From Kappaphycus alvarezii (Eukaryota > Rhodophyta > Florideophyceae > Gigartinales > Solieriaceae), in contig NADL03000654.1 of assembly GCA_002205965.3 (NCBI GenBank), positions 1 to 64,000 on the forward strand: 64,000 bases of DNA, in the 5' to 3' direction. Shown here piece by piece: positions 44,065 through 54,724 of this stretch (position 1 is the first letter of the stretch; each line of letters starts with the position of its first letter). The position numbers and the translations under genes were made by a program. The notes under the pieces were generated by a model that worked only from the letters and a program-made list of their open reading frames with translations, did not search any database and was not told the DNA's origin.

Positions 44065-45090
44065 TTATTTGGCCCGGATAGAGGCGAGAGGCGTTGAGAT
44101 CAAGGGTGAGACATCGAAGCAATCACCGAGGAGGAAGCGAAGAAGTGGGTAGGAGGAGAGAACAGAGCCAGCGTAATATGCTTCTGCGATGGTTTCGGTT
44201 AGTGGCAGTCCGAGCCCTCCCATACGGAGTGGAAGCTGGGCGGTGAGCCAGGCACTGTCCGGGAGACGACGATGCATGTCTTCGAACATGCTTCGCATTC
44301 CAGAGTCAAAGGTTTGAGCTCCGGAAAGAGTAAGATGCGGCGGGGTGCAGCGAAGAACATAGATCAGGCGGCAGGAACTGGCACAGTGTCGGGGATCCGG
44401 GCCAGGACGCCATAGCGTTGTTCTCGCCATGTTGATAGAGAACTCGATTGGCTTTCCACGGTCTGAAATGAAGCGGAGAACCTCAGAAGCGAGGTTGACA
44501 GGGACGATGACGGTACCGTCGTCGGCGAACCAAGCGTTTAGGCGTATGGCGGGAAAGCGTGATGAGAGCTGGGTGACCAATGGATGGATGCCAAGGGCGA
44601 ACAGGATGCTTCCGAGGGGATCTCCCTTGAGGGTACCTGCGCGACTGTGCAGGATGTGTGAACCGAACATGAGCGTGGAATCACCTCCATACAAGTTGTG
44701 CACAAACCGAGCGAGGTCGGGGATATGGTTGGCCGTCTCGAGCAGAATGTTATGGTGCTCGATGTTATTGAACGCGTTTGACGCGTCCATTTGAAGGAGA
44801 GCGAATCTGGCGCTGTCAGGGCGGGTGCAGAGAACCCGTGTCGCATGAATGGTGGCTTCTGTTCCGTGGCGGACTCCGACGGCGAGCTGGTGAGGAAGGA
44901 AATAAGAGACGACGGTGGGTTGTGTAGACAAACGCCGAACGACGAGGCGGCAGATGAAATGTCGGAGAACCGCAAACATTGCGATGGGGCGGAGACCGTC
45001 GCCGCGGGCCTTTGGGATGCCGAGTAGGGTAGCCTCGGCGAAGAGATGACGGGGCTCAGTTGGGAGTCGGCCGTCCACGGCAGAGTTCAC
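44065..45090 (-). CDS. LINE E reverse transcriptase (open 341-residue stretch)
   Basis: The motifs run in order: LLGIPKARGDGLRPIAMFAV, SYFLPHQLAVGVRHGTEATI, LLQMDASNAFNNIEHHNIL, AGTLKGDPLGSILFALGIHP, an intact NAWFADDGTVIV, and thumb PLRMGGLGLPLTETIAEAYY. Upstream, in-frame sequence continues to about 45137 (SAPSHLAIFVNSAVDGRLPT). All RT catalytic residues are present, but the N-terminal domain is missing and the frame ends before the knuckle. It is one of the least damaged RTs in the window. Confidence 0.85.
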   Translation of the reverse strand: MNSAVDGRLPTEPRHLFAEATLLGIPKARGDGLRPIAMFAVLRHFICRLVVRRLSTQPTVVSYFLPHQLAVGVRHGTEATIHATRVLCTRPDSARFALLQMDASNAFNNIEHHNILLETANHIPDLARFVHNLYGGDSTLMFGSHILHSRAGTLKGDPLGSILFALGIHPLVTQLSSRFPAIRLNAWFADDGTVIVPVNLASEVLRFISDRGKPIEFSINMARTTLWRPGPDPRHCASSCRLIYVLRCTPPHLTLSGAQTFDSGMRSMFEDMHRRLPDSAWLTAQLPLRMGGLGLPLTETIAEAYYAGSVLSSYPLLRFLLGDCFDVSPLISTPLASIRAK

Positions 45091-45239
45091 AAAGATTGCG
45101 AGATGAGACGGGGCGGAGCGATCTGCGGTATCACCGCCTGGGGGAACGTTTGGGTGTTTTACTCTTGGAAGATATATCCGATCTATCCCATGGTTTTCCA
45201 GACAACCACAATCGACTCAAAAAGGGTATCCCGCACAGT

Positions 45240-45829
45240 TGATATAAGGAAAATTCTAGATATTATTTGGCATGCTGTGCTGGATGAGCTTGCATACTGC
45301 GCTGGCTGAGCTGGCATGCTGCGCTGGCTTCGGTGTCACTGTACTTATAATTATATTTTTAATTATTTTTAGAGGGATGCTTTGCACTGTACTTTGGCGG
45401 TGCAGATTTGGCACATAGGTACTGTATAGGTGCTACAGAATGTGAGGGTTGAAAACTCTATATAAGGGGCTGTTTGCATGAAATGGTAGGACTATTTGGG
45501 AGCCAGCATACCCGAGCGGGGTGCTCAACAAATTAAGTTGCACACAAAGCATAAAGCAAGTTGGGAGACAACTTCAATCCAAGTCCCGAGTAGTAGAAAG
45601 TTGAGAGTCAACTTCAGACCCAAGAAAACTTTTTCTTACGCTGGTCGCAGAGCGTCAGTGGTAGACCCTGTCCCTTTTATACTTGCTTGTAGCTTCCTCA
45701 ACTCTCTTCTATGTACACTCCTTTTTGTTCGTTCAACAATACCACGGTAGCACTTTTGTCGCTCGCAACACCTCCTTCTCAGGGTAATTGGTTCTGAGGA
45801 TCTCTTCCCCCGCCGATTTACCCCTATCA
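45240..45829 (+). repeat. G2 5' LTR, plus copy
   Basis: It starts TGATATAAGG and ends CCCCTATCA. The first 235 bases match 38867-39110, including the TATA box CTATATAAGGGGCTG near 45464. R-U5 (about 45540-45829) matches all other G2-type LTRs. It lacks the acidic ORF found between these blocks at 38867-39742. Confidence 0.7.
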
Positions 45830-45831
45830 TT

Positions 45832-45849
45832 TGGTACTCTTGTGGAGGG
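45832..45849 (+). other. Primer binding site candidate of G2
   Basis: TGGTACTCTTGTGGAGGG begins two bases after the LTR. The same TGGTACTCTTGTGGAG is kept in the minus copy, next to 20526. The tRNA was not identified. Confidence 0.45.
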
Positions 45850-45918
45850 GGTTGCACCCGAGGTATTCGGGTTGAGCAGTAGTACGAAAAACTCCGGGGG
45901 GATTTCTTTTCTGTAAAC

Positions 45919-46855
45919 ATGGATCTCAACGCTGTTCGTATAACGTTCACAGGGGGAAAGACTGAAGACGTTGAGGAGTTTCTTTACACATATGTTAACG
46001 TTGTGATGCGTTAGAAGGGCGATGAAGAGAAGGCCGCAAGTATCTTCGCCTATCTTCATGGTGACGCAAAGCACAAATATAAGTCCAAGTTTATCAACGG
46101 GTGGTCTCTTAACGGGAATGGGCGTAACTTCGGTGAGGTATGTGAGTGGCTTGTGAAAGAGTATGCTAAGGAGGTAGAACCAGATGAGATGATTCGTACC
46201 GCCCTAGAGGCCCGGCTCAACTTCGACGATTTGTTAAGCTCATTGGTGTACTTGTGCGATCTTTATGAAAAGGCTGGGTTCAACGCCCGAGCCAAGTACG
46301 GAATGCCGCGTAAGGCGGCTATGGGGGATAAGCGGCTCTCCGATTTCCTTCTCATCAAGGGCCCTCACACTTTTGATGAACTGAAGGGTACCATAGTAGA
46401 ATTTGTCAAAAATTCGGAGACGTTTCAGTTACTGAGTGAGGTACCGAGGGAAACCCGCACATCGGTGTCTATCGTACATCCTGAAAAGAATTATCAAAGG
46501 CCGGATACTAGTGCAGCGGAATTAGAATCTGTCAGGAGCGATGTCAAAAACTTGGAAGAAAGGTTGGAAACCCGATTCGATAATCGACTTGACATGATAA
46601 CCTCGCAGTTGGAGAGCCTTCCTCTTACCATTAAGAAGAACCAGTCTGGGGCCCCTAAGGCCGCAGAAGTCTGTTCTTACTGTCACAAGCCTGAACACTT
46701 TGCAAACAGGTGTCCTGATAATCCACATAGAAACACTCGTTGTGGAAAGTGCGGTCGATATGGGCATCATGAAAGTAACTGCTGGTCTAAAGACAACAGA
46801 AGAGCAAATTTATCGGAAGCAAGGAGTGAGTCAGGACCAGAGGTGAAAATCTTAC
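45919..46855 (+). pseudogene. G2 gag, plus copy, one nonsense codon
   Basis: The ATG is at 45919. The protein reads MDLNAVRITFTGGKTEDVEE up to a TAG at 46012 (codon 32), then continues in the same frame. From Met 46153 the frame is open: CCHC knuckles at residues 174-187 (CSYCHKPEHFANRC, in which the usual Gly before His is Glu) and 197-210 (CGKCGRYGHHESNC). Gag would form the particle and bind RNA. Downstream it runs without a break into the protease. Confidence 0.85.
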
Positions 46856-48672
46856 AAAATAGAAGGGTGCAAAGGTTGACGGATGCTGGTAACGTATCCA
46901 TCGCTGAAGAGATTAGTCAAGTCAATGTGACAAAAAGGGATGGGGAAGGGAACATTTTATCGAAGAAACCTAGGCTAGAGTATGGAATGCTGGAGCATAT
47001 CCCAGCACCTGTACCTCCTCGAACCAAGAGGTCTGATCAAGTTGTTCCAGGAGTGGGAATCACTCCGGCCAAGAAGACGAAAAAGAGTAAGAAAGTTAAG
47101 AGTATCTCTAAGGACGTACTAGAGTATGTGAAGAGGTACAATTTGGTGGCTGAGCTTGCATCGGCCCCAACTGGGATAACGTTTGGCCAACTTTTGAGGG
47201 GCGACGCAGAGGATGCGAGAAAAGAACTCAAAAAAATTATCAGGTCTAATAAGTCCGCTAAGGGTAAGAAACTGTTTCTTCAATCGGCCTCGACAGCACC
47301 AAGACGTCTTAAGCTGGTACCAGTCAAAGTATTGGGTATGAAAACCCAAGCTGTCTTCGATTCGGGTGCTGTTACAAACCTCATTTCAGAAACTTTAGTG
47401 ACAGATCTAGGTCTCGACATTACTCCAACGACTCGAAAAATAACTGTAGCGGATGGAACCGTCTCAAAATGCATGGGCACTGTTGACAAGGTTTTCGTGT
47501 TCTTTGGGGACTCAAAAGTTGATGTACACTTTCTTGTCATGCCTGATCTCCCTTTCGATGCAATCATTGGCTGCCCTACCATGGAGACACTAAGGACATG
47601 CGTTGACTTGGGCAATCAAATGGTTTCAGTTAATATTGACGGCAGAACCGTGAAGATGTCCCTGGATTTCGACAAAAGCACGCATCCTGAAGATTTAAGA
47701 GAAACGGACAGTAAAGATTTCACTTCCAGCTATAACAGCGAAGATTCGGAACCAACTAACACTTTCGGAAGTGGAAAAGGGTACCCTCGGGGGGTAATGA
47801 ACATGGCATGGGACGATTATGATTCTGGGTTTGAAACAGATGACGACTGGAATTCTAGGATAAGTTTAAAACCCGAATGTGTTTCTTTTTGCGATGATAT
47901 CGAATCAAAGGACGGACCTCGGAGCATAAAAGAAGATTACAATTGCATGGAAAATAAGAATACGTCGAATTCCATATATGAAGATGTGAGCACGACGGAA
48001 GAGGTCCTTCAAAATATTGAGGTTGAGGATCAAGAAGAAAAAGGGCGCCAAATGGCAGAAATCCAAGGAAAAGTGCAGCACCTTCCCACGCCCGCCTCAC
48101 TGAAAATATCCGACATGTTAACATCTTCCGAAGTAATTGCATGGAGCGTTTCAGATTTAAGACAAGCAAGTGTACCGGTTACTCACTCGTTCGAACTTAC
48201 CGACACTCAACCGATTTACCACAAGCCTAGACGTCAACCGCCAAAATATGACCAATTTATCTCAGAAAATGTTACAAGTATGCTGAAAAATGATATTATT
48301 CGACCAGTTTCATCCCCGTGGTCGTTTCCAGTTGTGGTCGCACCAAAGAAGGATGGAAAGCTGCGTTTTTGCGTCGATTACCGACAACTGAACCAGAGAA
48401 TGATACCCGATCGATTTCCGATTCCGAACATGGAGGAGATCCTCGAGGACCTGAAGGACGGGAGATATTTAATCTCAATTGACCTTTACACTGGCTATTG
48501 GCAGATTCCATTGGATGAAAAATGTAAGGAAAAAACAACCTTTACCAGCAAAGCCGGTACGTTCAGGTTCGAAGTGATGCCTTTTGGTCTCATGAATGCA
48601 CCAGTTTACATTCCAAAGAATGATGAGCGAGGTTTTGAAAGGACTTCCATTCGCAAGAGTCTATATCGATGA
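46856..48672 (+). pseudogene. G2 protease and RT N-terminus, fused in frame to gag
   Basis: This is the C-terminal part of the 839-residue frame 46153-48672. The protease core is FDSGAVTNLISETLV (Asp about residue 403) with LPFDAIIGCPTMETL. A long acidic linker (residues about 510-650) follows. RT begins VVVAPKKDGKLRFCVDYRQL and reaches ISIDLYTGYWQIPLDEKC. A one-base insertion near 48607 (CCAGTTTACATT against CCAGCTACATT in the minus copy) ends the frame in the palm domain. Gag and Pol share one frame, so no gag-pol frameshift is needed in this family. Confidence 0.88.
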
Positions 48673-49531
48673 TGTCGTCATATTCTCAGAAACATTGGAT
48701 CAGCACATCTCGCACGTCAATACAGTTGTGGAGAGTATATCGGAGTATAGCTTGAAAATTAAGTTGAGCAAATGCTTCTTTGCGAAAACTTCTATCCAAT
48801 TACTCGGTCATATCGTCGACCAAGAGGGAATTAGAGTGGATCCAGAGAAAAGAAAAAAATCAAGTTGGCACCAAGGCCCGCTTCAAAGACGGAGGTCCGA
48901 AGCTTCTTAGGACTGGCCTCATATTACAGAAGATTTATCAAAGATTTCGCCAAGACTGCAGCACCGTTACATGCCAGCACTACGAAGAACGGAAAATTTC
49001 TCTGGAACAAGGAAATGGAAACTTCATTTAAGGAGCTTAAAGATAAGCTATGTGTCCCCCCAGTTCTCATGTACCCAGATTTCAAGAGACCATTTGTTGT
49101 GGAGACAGATGCCTCAGAACGGTCTTTGGGTGCCGTTTTGTCCCAAGAAGATGAAAACGGAAGACTACACCTGTTCAATTCGCAAGCCGAACTCTGAATG
49201 ATGCGGAAAGAGATACTCAGTCTGCGAGAAAGAAGCGCTAGCTGTCGTCTTCGCGCTGAAAAAGTTTCGCGTATACCTTTTATCACTCGAGAAATTTGTC
49301 TTGATAACTGATCACCAGGCACTTAAAACAGCATTCCAAAAGAAGGATGTACATCACCGCTTGGCCCGATGGCTCGACATTTTCGCAGAATATCGGTTTG
49401 AAATTGTGTATAGACCCGGACGCAATAATCAGCCTGCCGATTACCTATCCCGCTTGAGGGACGCACTGATTCCAAATGAAAAAGCTTCGGAGGACATCGT
49501 CGGAGTCCGAGTTGCAGTTGCCGAACGATAA
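48596..49531 (+). pseudogene. G2 RT C-terminus and RNase H, plus copy
   Basis: 48596-48910 carries FQRMMSEVLKGLPFARVYID and an intact YIDDVVIFS. After an A-rich tract at 48850 the frame shifts to 48865-49197 (KTEVRSFLGLASYYRRFIKD, VETDASERSLGAVLSQED). It breaks again at about 49195 and resumes at 49301 (ITDHQALKTAFQKKDVHHRL, YRPGRNNQPADYLSRL). All catalytic residues look kept, but the chain is in four pieces. Confidence 0.85.
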
Positions 49532-50936
49532 CGAGTACGAAGCTAATATTCACGGACTGATCAAATTCCTCGATGGACTAGAAATGAGAAAGGTTGATCT
49601 TGAACACAGAAATTGGGTACGCAGGAATCAAAAGGCTTTTACATTGTGGAATGGTAAACTCTTCCAGCACACTAAAGCCGGTCCCCGACTAGTGGCCCCT
49701 TTGAAAGAAAGAATGAAGATCTTGAGGACTTTCCATGATGAGCTAGGGCATTGGGATCTCGAAACAACCAAAAAATTCGTAACTGAGAGATTCTGGTGGC
49801 CCGGTATCCATAAGGACGTATATAACTTCGTGAAAAGCTGCGACAACTGCCAAAAATTCACTCCAATACGGAAGTATAAGACAACTCTAAGTTTTCCAGT
49901 TTCCGGTCTCTTTGAAACCTTCTCAACTGACTTCGCTGGCCCGTTCAAGGAAACTTCTTCCGGAAACAAATATCTCCTTATAGGGGTGGAACCTCTTACT
50001 GGATGGCCAATAGCAGTTGCAGTCGAGGAGGCAAATGCTGAGGTGGTACTGAGATTCATCGAAAAAGAAATAATTGAACCGTTTGGTCTTCCAAAAAGGA
50101 TCATCTCGGATAACGCCCTTTGTTTTACTGCAACTTCACTGCTTCGTTTTTTGGAAGAGAAAGGGATTCAGTTGAAGACCGTTCTCGCATACGCTCCTAT
50201 GTCCAACGGGAAAGCGGAGAGGATGGTTGGGACCATCAAACGAGCAATATCGAAAACTATGTCGGAGAATGAAATCCTGTGGGAAGATGCCTTATCAAAA
50301 GTGTTATACGGCTATCGTCGAAGAAGAGGAAGAAATGGACGCTCACCATTCGAGCTAATGTACGGAAGGGCTCCTAGAATGTTACAGAGAGACATGGAAA
50401 CAAATATTATCGATGAAAAGAGTAGGGAAGTTGAACTACTGGCCACCGAAGGCTGGAGATCACACCGCGCGCTAACACAGACAAGAAATAAGGATGCAGA
50501 ACCTGCAGTCAGAACCTTTTCAGTTGGCTCTAAAGTACTTGTAGTACATGGAAAAGCAATTCAGCAGGCTGTGAAGTGGCCGGCCTTCCAAATCAAGTAC
50601 TCGAACCCTTGCATCGTCACGGAGGAAAGACACCCGCACTATCAGCTCTGTTCAAGCTTAGGGAAGAGATCAAAGAGGGCCATCCATGCACGTCGTCTGG
50701 TCCCTTACCATCAGAGGCCTGAAGAATTCCTTCTCACACAGGACTATGCGCAACCACGGGGCATACTCATCTTTAACTATAGAATGATTCCTATGGGAGG
50801 AAAAAGGGCCTGGGAATGGATCATCTCGATTACGCGGGACTACTACGAACTCCGCGTAATCATCCATTTATACATTAATATATGCCTATGTTTTCGTACG
50901 TTGAAGGGACCATTGCTACCTGAAGAAGATTTCTGA
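49476..50936 (+). pseudogene. G2 integrase with start of the extra domain
   Basis: The 486-residue open frame has an HHCC zinc domain (FHDELGHWDLETTKKF ... VKSCDNCQKF). The core has its first Asp in STDFAGPFKE, second in RIISDNALCF and Glu in APMSNGKAERMVG. The C-terminal end is RRLVPYHQRPEEF. Without a stop it continues into unit 1 of the extra domain (IPMGGKRAWEWIISITRDYY, LYINICLCFRTLKGPLLPEE) up to a TGA at 50934. Its catalytic motifs are intact. This is the best evidence that the extra domain is part of Pol. Confidence 0.9.
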
Positions 50937-51784
50937 CTATTAATAAGAGTTCTATTTTCATTCCAAAACGGAAGGTTCACGGAAGCAGGTCCAGAGTTTG
51001 TGGAGGTAATATATCATTACTCTATAGGAAGATATGGAATGGTAGCTGCCGGAGACTTGTCGCAAACGTATCTGAACATTGTATGTCCGATTTAAGTACT
51101 TCCCAAGAACAACCAAGATGTGCGACTGAGAGGTTACGCCTTACCCCCGTATATGGAATACAGACTGGTCCCGTATCCTCTATGGGAACCTTACGTTTCT
51201 CCGCCACAAATTGGGAACGTTGGAGGCGGTGAGGATCCTCTTGAAGCAGTGATGATGACTAGAGGAGGACTTTCGGGAGACAATAACCCGCCCAGAAGAG
51301 GTTCCGGTCTTCCCCCGAGAGGATCTCGTGCAGGTCCCAGTACGTCAGGAGCTGGTCGCGGCCATTCATCGGGACCGTCCACCACAACTTCATCTCTAGC
51401 TCTCCTTCACAACCATGCACAGCATACAGTCGGAAGAAGAAGATTATCATGATAAGCATCTGTTAATGTTTTAGGGCGCTACATGGACCGCACTTATCTT
51501 ACGAAGATTCGTTCTTGATGATGCGCGTCTTCTTTTCTTATCGACATCCATTCCTCCGGCATCTTCCAGAAGAGTTTGCATATCACATATATTTTTTCAC
51601 TCTTGGAAGATTCGGAAGAGTCACGGAAGAAGAATGTATTCAACCCCACCTCGATGTTATCAAACCAATATATGAGGCTATGATACAAAGTGAGGTACCA
51701 GTAATGCGAACCTACTTTTTAGACCATCATATTGGTAATCAGTTGCATCCGTACCCGTTTGAGAGACATACATTTTATCAATAA
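50780..51784 (+). pseudogene. G2 duplicated C-terminal domain, plus copy
   Basis: Unit 1 spans about 50780-51200, with in-frame stops at 50934 and near 51093: YHYSIGRYGMVAAGDLSQTY, DVRLRGYALPPYMEY, YPLWEPYVSP. A Gly/Ser/Pro/Arg-rich linker follows (GSGLPPRGSRAGPSTSG). Unit 2 is at 51515-51784: LRHLPEEFAYHIYFF, LGRFGRVTEEE, VIKPIYEAM, YFLDHHIGN, LHPYPFERHTFYQ. Each unit has G-R-Y/F-G in its middle and Y-P-x-x-E near its end. I do not recognise a known family. It does not look like an envelope protein: no signal peptide or paired membrane segments. Confidence 0.7.
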
Positions 51785-52286
51785 GACAGCGAACACTAAC
51801 GGAAACAGAAGAAGAGCAGTGACGACCCGGGACGTTCGCCTTGAGAAAAGGGGCGTGTAATACAAAAAATGGTCCTCCCTTCATTTAATACAGGAAATGG
51901 TCCTCCCTTCGTGTAATCCAGCAACCTACAACGATCCCGCCCCTAACTTCTCCCACCGTCATTTCCAAATTTACTTCCATTTTATCTAGATATTTTTATA
52001 CTGTATTTAACCCTCTGAATCGACCCAGAATCAAGTTTCTTTTCCCTTTTAGCTTACCTCCTCCTCCAAATTCGCCTTTTTTGAGAAGAAGGGCGCAAAT
52101 GCACTACTGCAAAATTCCTTGCAGATTTATTTTACCTATTCCTAATGTATAGAACCTGTCCCGGGAGCCTATTTAAACCCCTTTCTTCTAAGTTCCAAAT
52201 GCCATCGATCATTTTACTCGTCACCCCTCTCCCCCCACACACCCAAAACACCCTACATTGCCTCCCTTTCCCCAACGTCTATCAAA

Positions 52287-52862
52287 ATGAACAACCTTCG
52301 CCCCTCTGTCCCTATTTCCAAAAAACGCCCTTCCCGTCCCATCAGTGGCCTTCGTCTCACCGCCTACGGGCCAACCGATGCCGACGACTACATCGGGCGG
52401 CAATAAAAGAAGCAAATCATCGAGTTCGTTCGCCGCCTCTTCATAGAAGAAGAAGCGAGGGAGGTAAGTGAGGATGAGACTGAGAAATTGGAGGAGGAGA
52501 GCGGGGAGTCCTTCGAGGAATGGTTAGTCCCTGAGCTAGTGTACGAGGCTCGGGAGAAAGATGGGGAGGATGAGGAGTAGGAAGAGGAGGAGGAAGAGGA
52601 GGAAGAGGAGGAGTAGGAGGAGGAGGAGGAGGAGGAGGGAACAGGGGGCATGGTAAGTTTTGGACTGGTGGGGCCTGGAATGGAGAGTATGGATCAAGTT
52701 TTGCCCACGATAGAACCGAATGGAGATATCTTTAGAAGTCTAGATATCTCCCAGGGGGGAATAGAGAGCTGTGAGCCATTCGCAGATATTTGTGGGGGAC
52801 TGTTTGGACAGCATAGATATTTTAGAGGAGTTGTTTGGATCTGATTTAGAGAATGGGAAATA
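52287..52862 (+). pseudogene. Acidic ORF associated with the G2-type LTR, copy 3
   Basis: The most complete copy. The ATG at 52287 gives MNNLRPSVPISKKRPSRPIS, then GLRLTAYGPTDADDYIGRQ, a TAA, FVRRLFIEEEAREVSEDETE and WLVPELVYEAREKDGED. A glutamate run follows (GAG/GAA repeats 52560-52640, two stops), then MVSFGLVGPGMESMDQVLPT, IEPNGDIFRSLDISQGGIES and CEPFADI. The frame shifts before the expected LVELFGSDLE end at about 52860. A possible promoter (CCTATTTAAACCCC) lies near 52168. Unknown function; the product would be strongly acidic. Confidence 0.55.
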
Positions 52863-52879
52863 AGAGGACCTCATTGATT

Positions 52880-53307
52880 GTTATTTTCTTAAGTATCTTT
52901 TGTTTAGAGTATGTAATCCACACAAATTGTTTCTGTGCACTTCCTGGTACCTTCTGTAGTTTTTTTCGGACTTAAGGGGGTAGCCAGAAGTCTATATAAG
53001 CTGAATAAACTGCTTCCTCATGGAGAGGACAAGCAAGTTTGCAGATAACTTCAAGCCCAGTCCCAGATAGTTAGGAAGTTGAGAGTCAACTTCAGACCCA
53101 AGAAGAATTTATTTTACGCTAGTCACTAAGCATAGGTGGTAGACCCTGCCCCTTTTATACTTGCTTGTAGCTCCCTCAACTCTCTTCTACATACACTCCC
53201 TTTTGTTCGTTCAACAATACCACGGTAGCACTTTTGTCGCTCGCAACACCTCCTTCTCAGGGTAATTGGTTCTGAAGATCTCTTCCCCCGCCGATTTACC
53301 CCTATTA
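52880..53307 (+). repeat. G2-type 3' LTR (at least the U3-R-U5 end), plus copy
   Basis: It keeps TCTATATAAGCTGAATAAAC (TATA box near 52992), GCAAGTTTGCAGATAACTTC and the end CCGATTTACCCCTATTA at 53307, where the usual final CA is TA. It closely matches 20526-20950. The start is unclear. A purine tract (GAGAAAAGGGGCG) followed by TGTAATAC at 51856 is a candidate, which would put the acidic ORF inside the LTR. Confidence 0.65.
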
Positions 53308-53884
53308 GTTGGCACAGGTATGAGCCTACCTCTGATTGACTTCGCGATAAAAGATTGATATCTTCTCTGCTTTGTATTTCGCGCCGCATTCAGAGAGGAC
53401 ATCGATTTGAAGGCCCTCACTATCCTATTGGAGGGAGCGAGGGGATTCAGGAAGGCAACATCAAAAAAGTCGGTCCCTCCGCTGCTTTCCATTGCACGGA
53501 TGTCTGGTCTCGTACGGTGGAGACAATGGCGTGGTTCTAAAACAGGATGACGAGTAGCTCTTACCAGGTCTTCCGCGAGAAGGTTTACTTCGCGATCATG
53601 TCGGTTGATCCTGTGGCCTCCATACAAGCAGTACATGAGATGATCGCCATGTAAAACGATTGTGTCCGGGCAATTCCTTCTCAGTCACGGCGTGCCAAGG
53701 TGAAAATGCTCGACTTGACAGTAGTATTGAATCCAAAACGAGAATTATCGAGGGTCACTGCTTGTCTGTAGCCCGGGCCATCAGACGCCCATCGGAGGTG
53801 GTCGACCTCTTTCCTGCCGTCTATAATTATCCCGTTCAGTGTAATTTGCTCGCAGAAAATCACCATCGCAAAAGATGCTGACGT
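53308..53884 (-). pseudogene. LINE C endonuclease fragment, minus strand
   Basis: The minus frame reads MYCLYGGHRINRHDREVNLL, ATRHPVLEPRHCLHRTRPDI, RAMESSGGTDFFDVAFLNPL and ends RGRLIPVPT at the G2 LTR. RPD and D-F-F-D-V are the endonuclease residues. It is cut on one side by the G2 LTR and on the other by a LINE B tail. It is an inverted partner of 58200-58980. Confidence 0.8.
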
Positions 53885-54065
53885 TCCCGTGGCGGTTCCT
53901 CCCCTCAACAGGAGCTCTGCGACTTCGCTACCCGTTTTGCATTGATTCTACAAAGAATGCAGGCGCGACAGATTTATACCGGCCGCCCGCATCCGTAGTT
54001 AATTTATGAATACCGTTTGCACGCCTCTGTGCGACATTGTACAACTCATAAAGACTTACCACCAC
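53885..54065 (+). mobile_element. LINE B 3' tail, copy B5
   Basis: The last 180 bases of LINE B: CCTCCCCTCAACAGGAGCTC, AATGCAGGCGCGACAG and the end TAAAGACTTACCACCAC. Only the C-terminal codons and 3' UTR are present. Element G4 is inserted at its very end. Confidence 0.8.
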
Positions 54066-54346
54066 TGTTGCGTGTTAGTTCACGGAGTCGGTAATCGATG
54101 AGCCTTGAAAGCTTGAACGAAGAGTACTTGAGAGTTGGTCCCTGGGTGAACCAGAAGTTGGGTTCACCAAGGTTTATATAGAATAGCATAGAACAGGGAT
54201 TGTGGAACCGCTGCGTCAGTAGTAGAAATATATATTAGCCTTTGAAAATAAAGGAAATGGAAATCAAATAATTCCAATAAAAACTTCAACTCTAAGGTCA
54301 GTAATTTAAATTTTGTCTTCTCTGTGCTCCGCTGGCATGCAGCACA
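54066..54346 (-). repeat. G4 3' LTR
   Basis: On the minus strand it begins TGTGCTGCATGCCAGCGG and ends CTAACACGCAACA. A purine-rich AAGAAACGAGGGCAA lies just upstream. It is about 90 per cent similar to the 5' LTR by eye. Confidence 0.88.
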
Positions 54347-54365
54347 TTGCCCTCGTTTCTTATCG

Positions 54366-54608
54366 TCAGATGTTGAGAAGACTTTTCGTTTGTTTGGCGA
54401 TGCCAGTTAGACGGCGGCACTTAAAGTATGCACAAACTTTAGAAAGAACATCTTTAAACATGTTTTGAAGTGTTTCCCATGAGTTACCATGTTTTGGTAG
54501 TCCTTTCCTGGCATCTAAGACTTCGAATTCTCCATCGGTTTCTCGTAAGTCCCTGATCTTGTCCGCTACATACCAGAAACGATCGGAGAAGTCTGCAATT
54601 CCTTTCAT
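54366..54608 (-). pseudogene. G4 chromodomain-like C-terminus
   Basis: The frame reads DRFWYVADKIRDLRETDGEF, EVLDARKGL and NSWETLQNMFKDVLSKV. This matches the pattern of gypsy C-terminal chromodomains (hydrophobic strand, D/E-x-R, then N-S-W-E-P/T-L). It is joined directly to RNase H sequence, with only integrase scraps (FPYQTLRRRAYWD) between. Confidence 0.5.
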
Positions 54609-54724
54609 TTGGCCTTCTGTCCCAATAAGCGCGTCGGCGTAAGGTTTGATACGGGAAACATTTAGTTACTCTCCCTCACTCACAAGCAAATGTTCAACAC
54701 GAACAATAAAGTTCGAAAGAACTT

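Larger units (their letters stand above)
42656..45140 (-). mobile_element. LINE E, 5' truncated
   Basis: On the minus strand RT is followed by the zinc knuckle, endonuclease and a GC-rich 3' part. It is distinct from LINEs A, B and C in sequence but of the same class. It starts at about 45140, directly against a 48-base motif copy (45142-45189), and ends against the LINE B4 3' end. Confidence 0.75.
45240..53307 (+). mobile_element. Ty3/gypsy element G2, plus-strand copy
   Basis: LTR, gag-protease-RT in one frame, RNase H, integrase, duplicated extra domain, acidic ORF and terminal LTR, all on the plus strand. It is about 90 per cent similar to the minus copy by eye. The left flank is ACAGT and the right flank GTTGG, so no target duplication is seen. 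One nonsense codon in gag and several frameshifts in pol make it defective. Confidence 0.85.

Noticed and set aside
48840..48875. Conserved programmed frameshift in the G2 RT at an A-rich tract (also 17480-17510)
   Set aside because: Both copies change frame in the same A-run, which suggested ribosomal slippage. Counting bases shows that the minus copy needs a +1 shift and the plus copy a -1 shift, so these are independent length changes in a homopolymer tract.
50780..51784. Envelope protein in G2
   Set aside because: The position after integrase would fit, but the protein continues in frame from integrase, has no signal peptide, and is a tandem duplication with an Arg- or Ser-rich linker.
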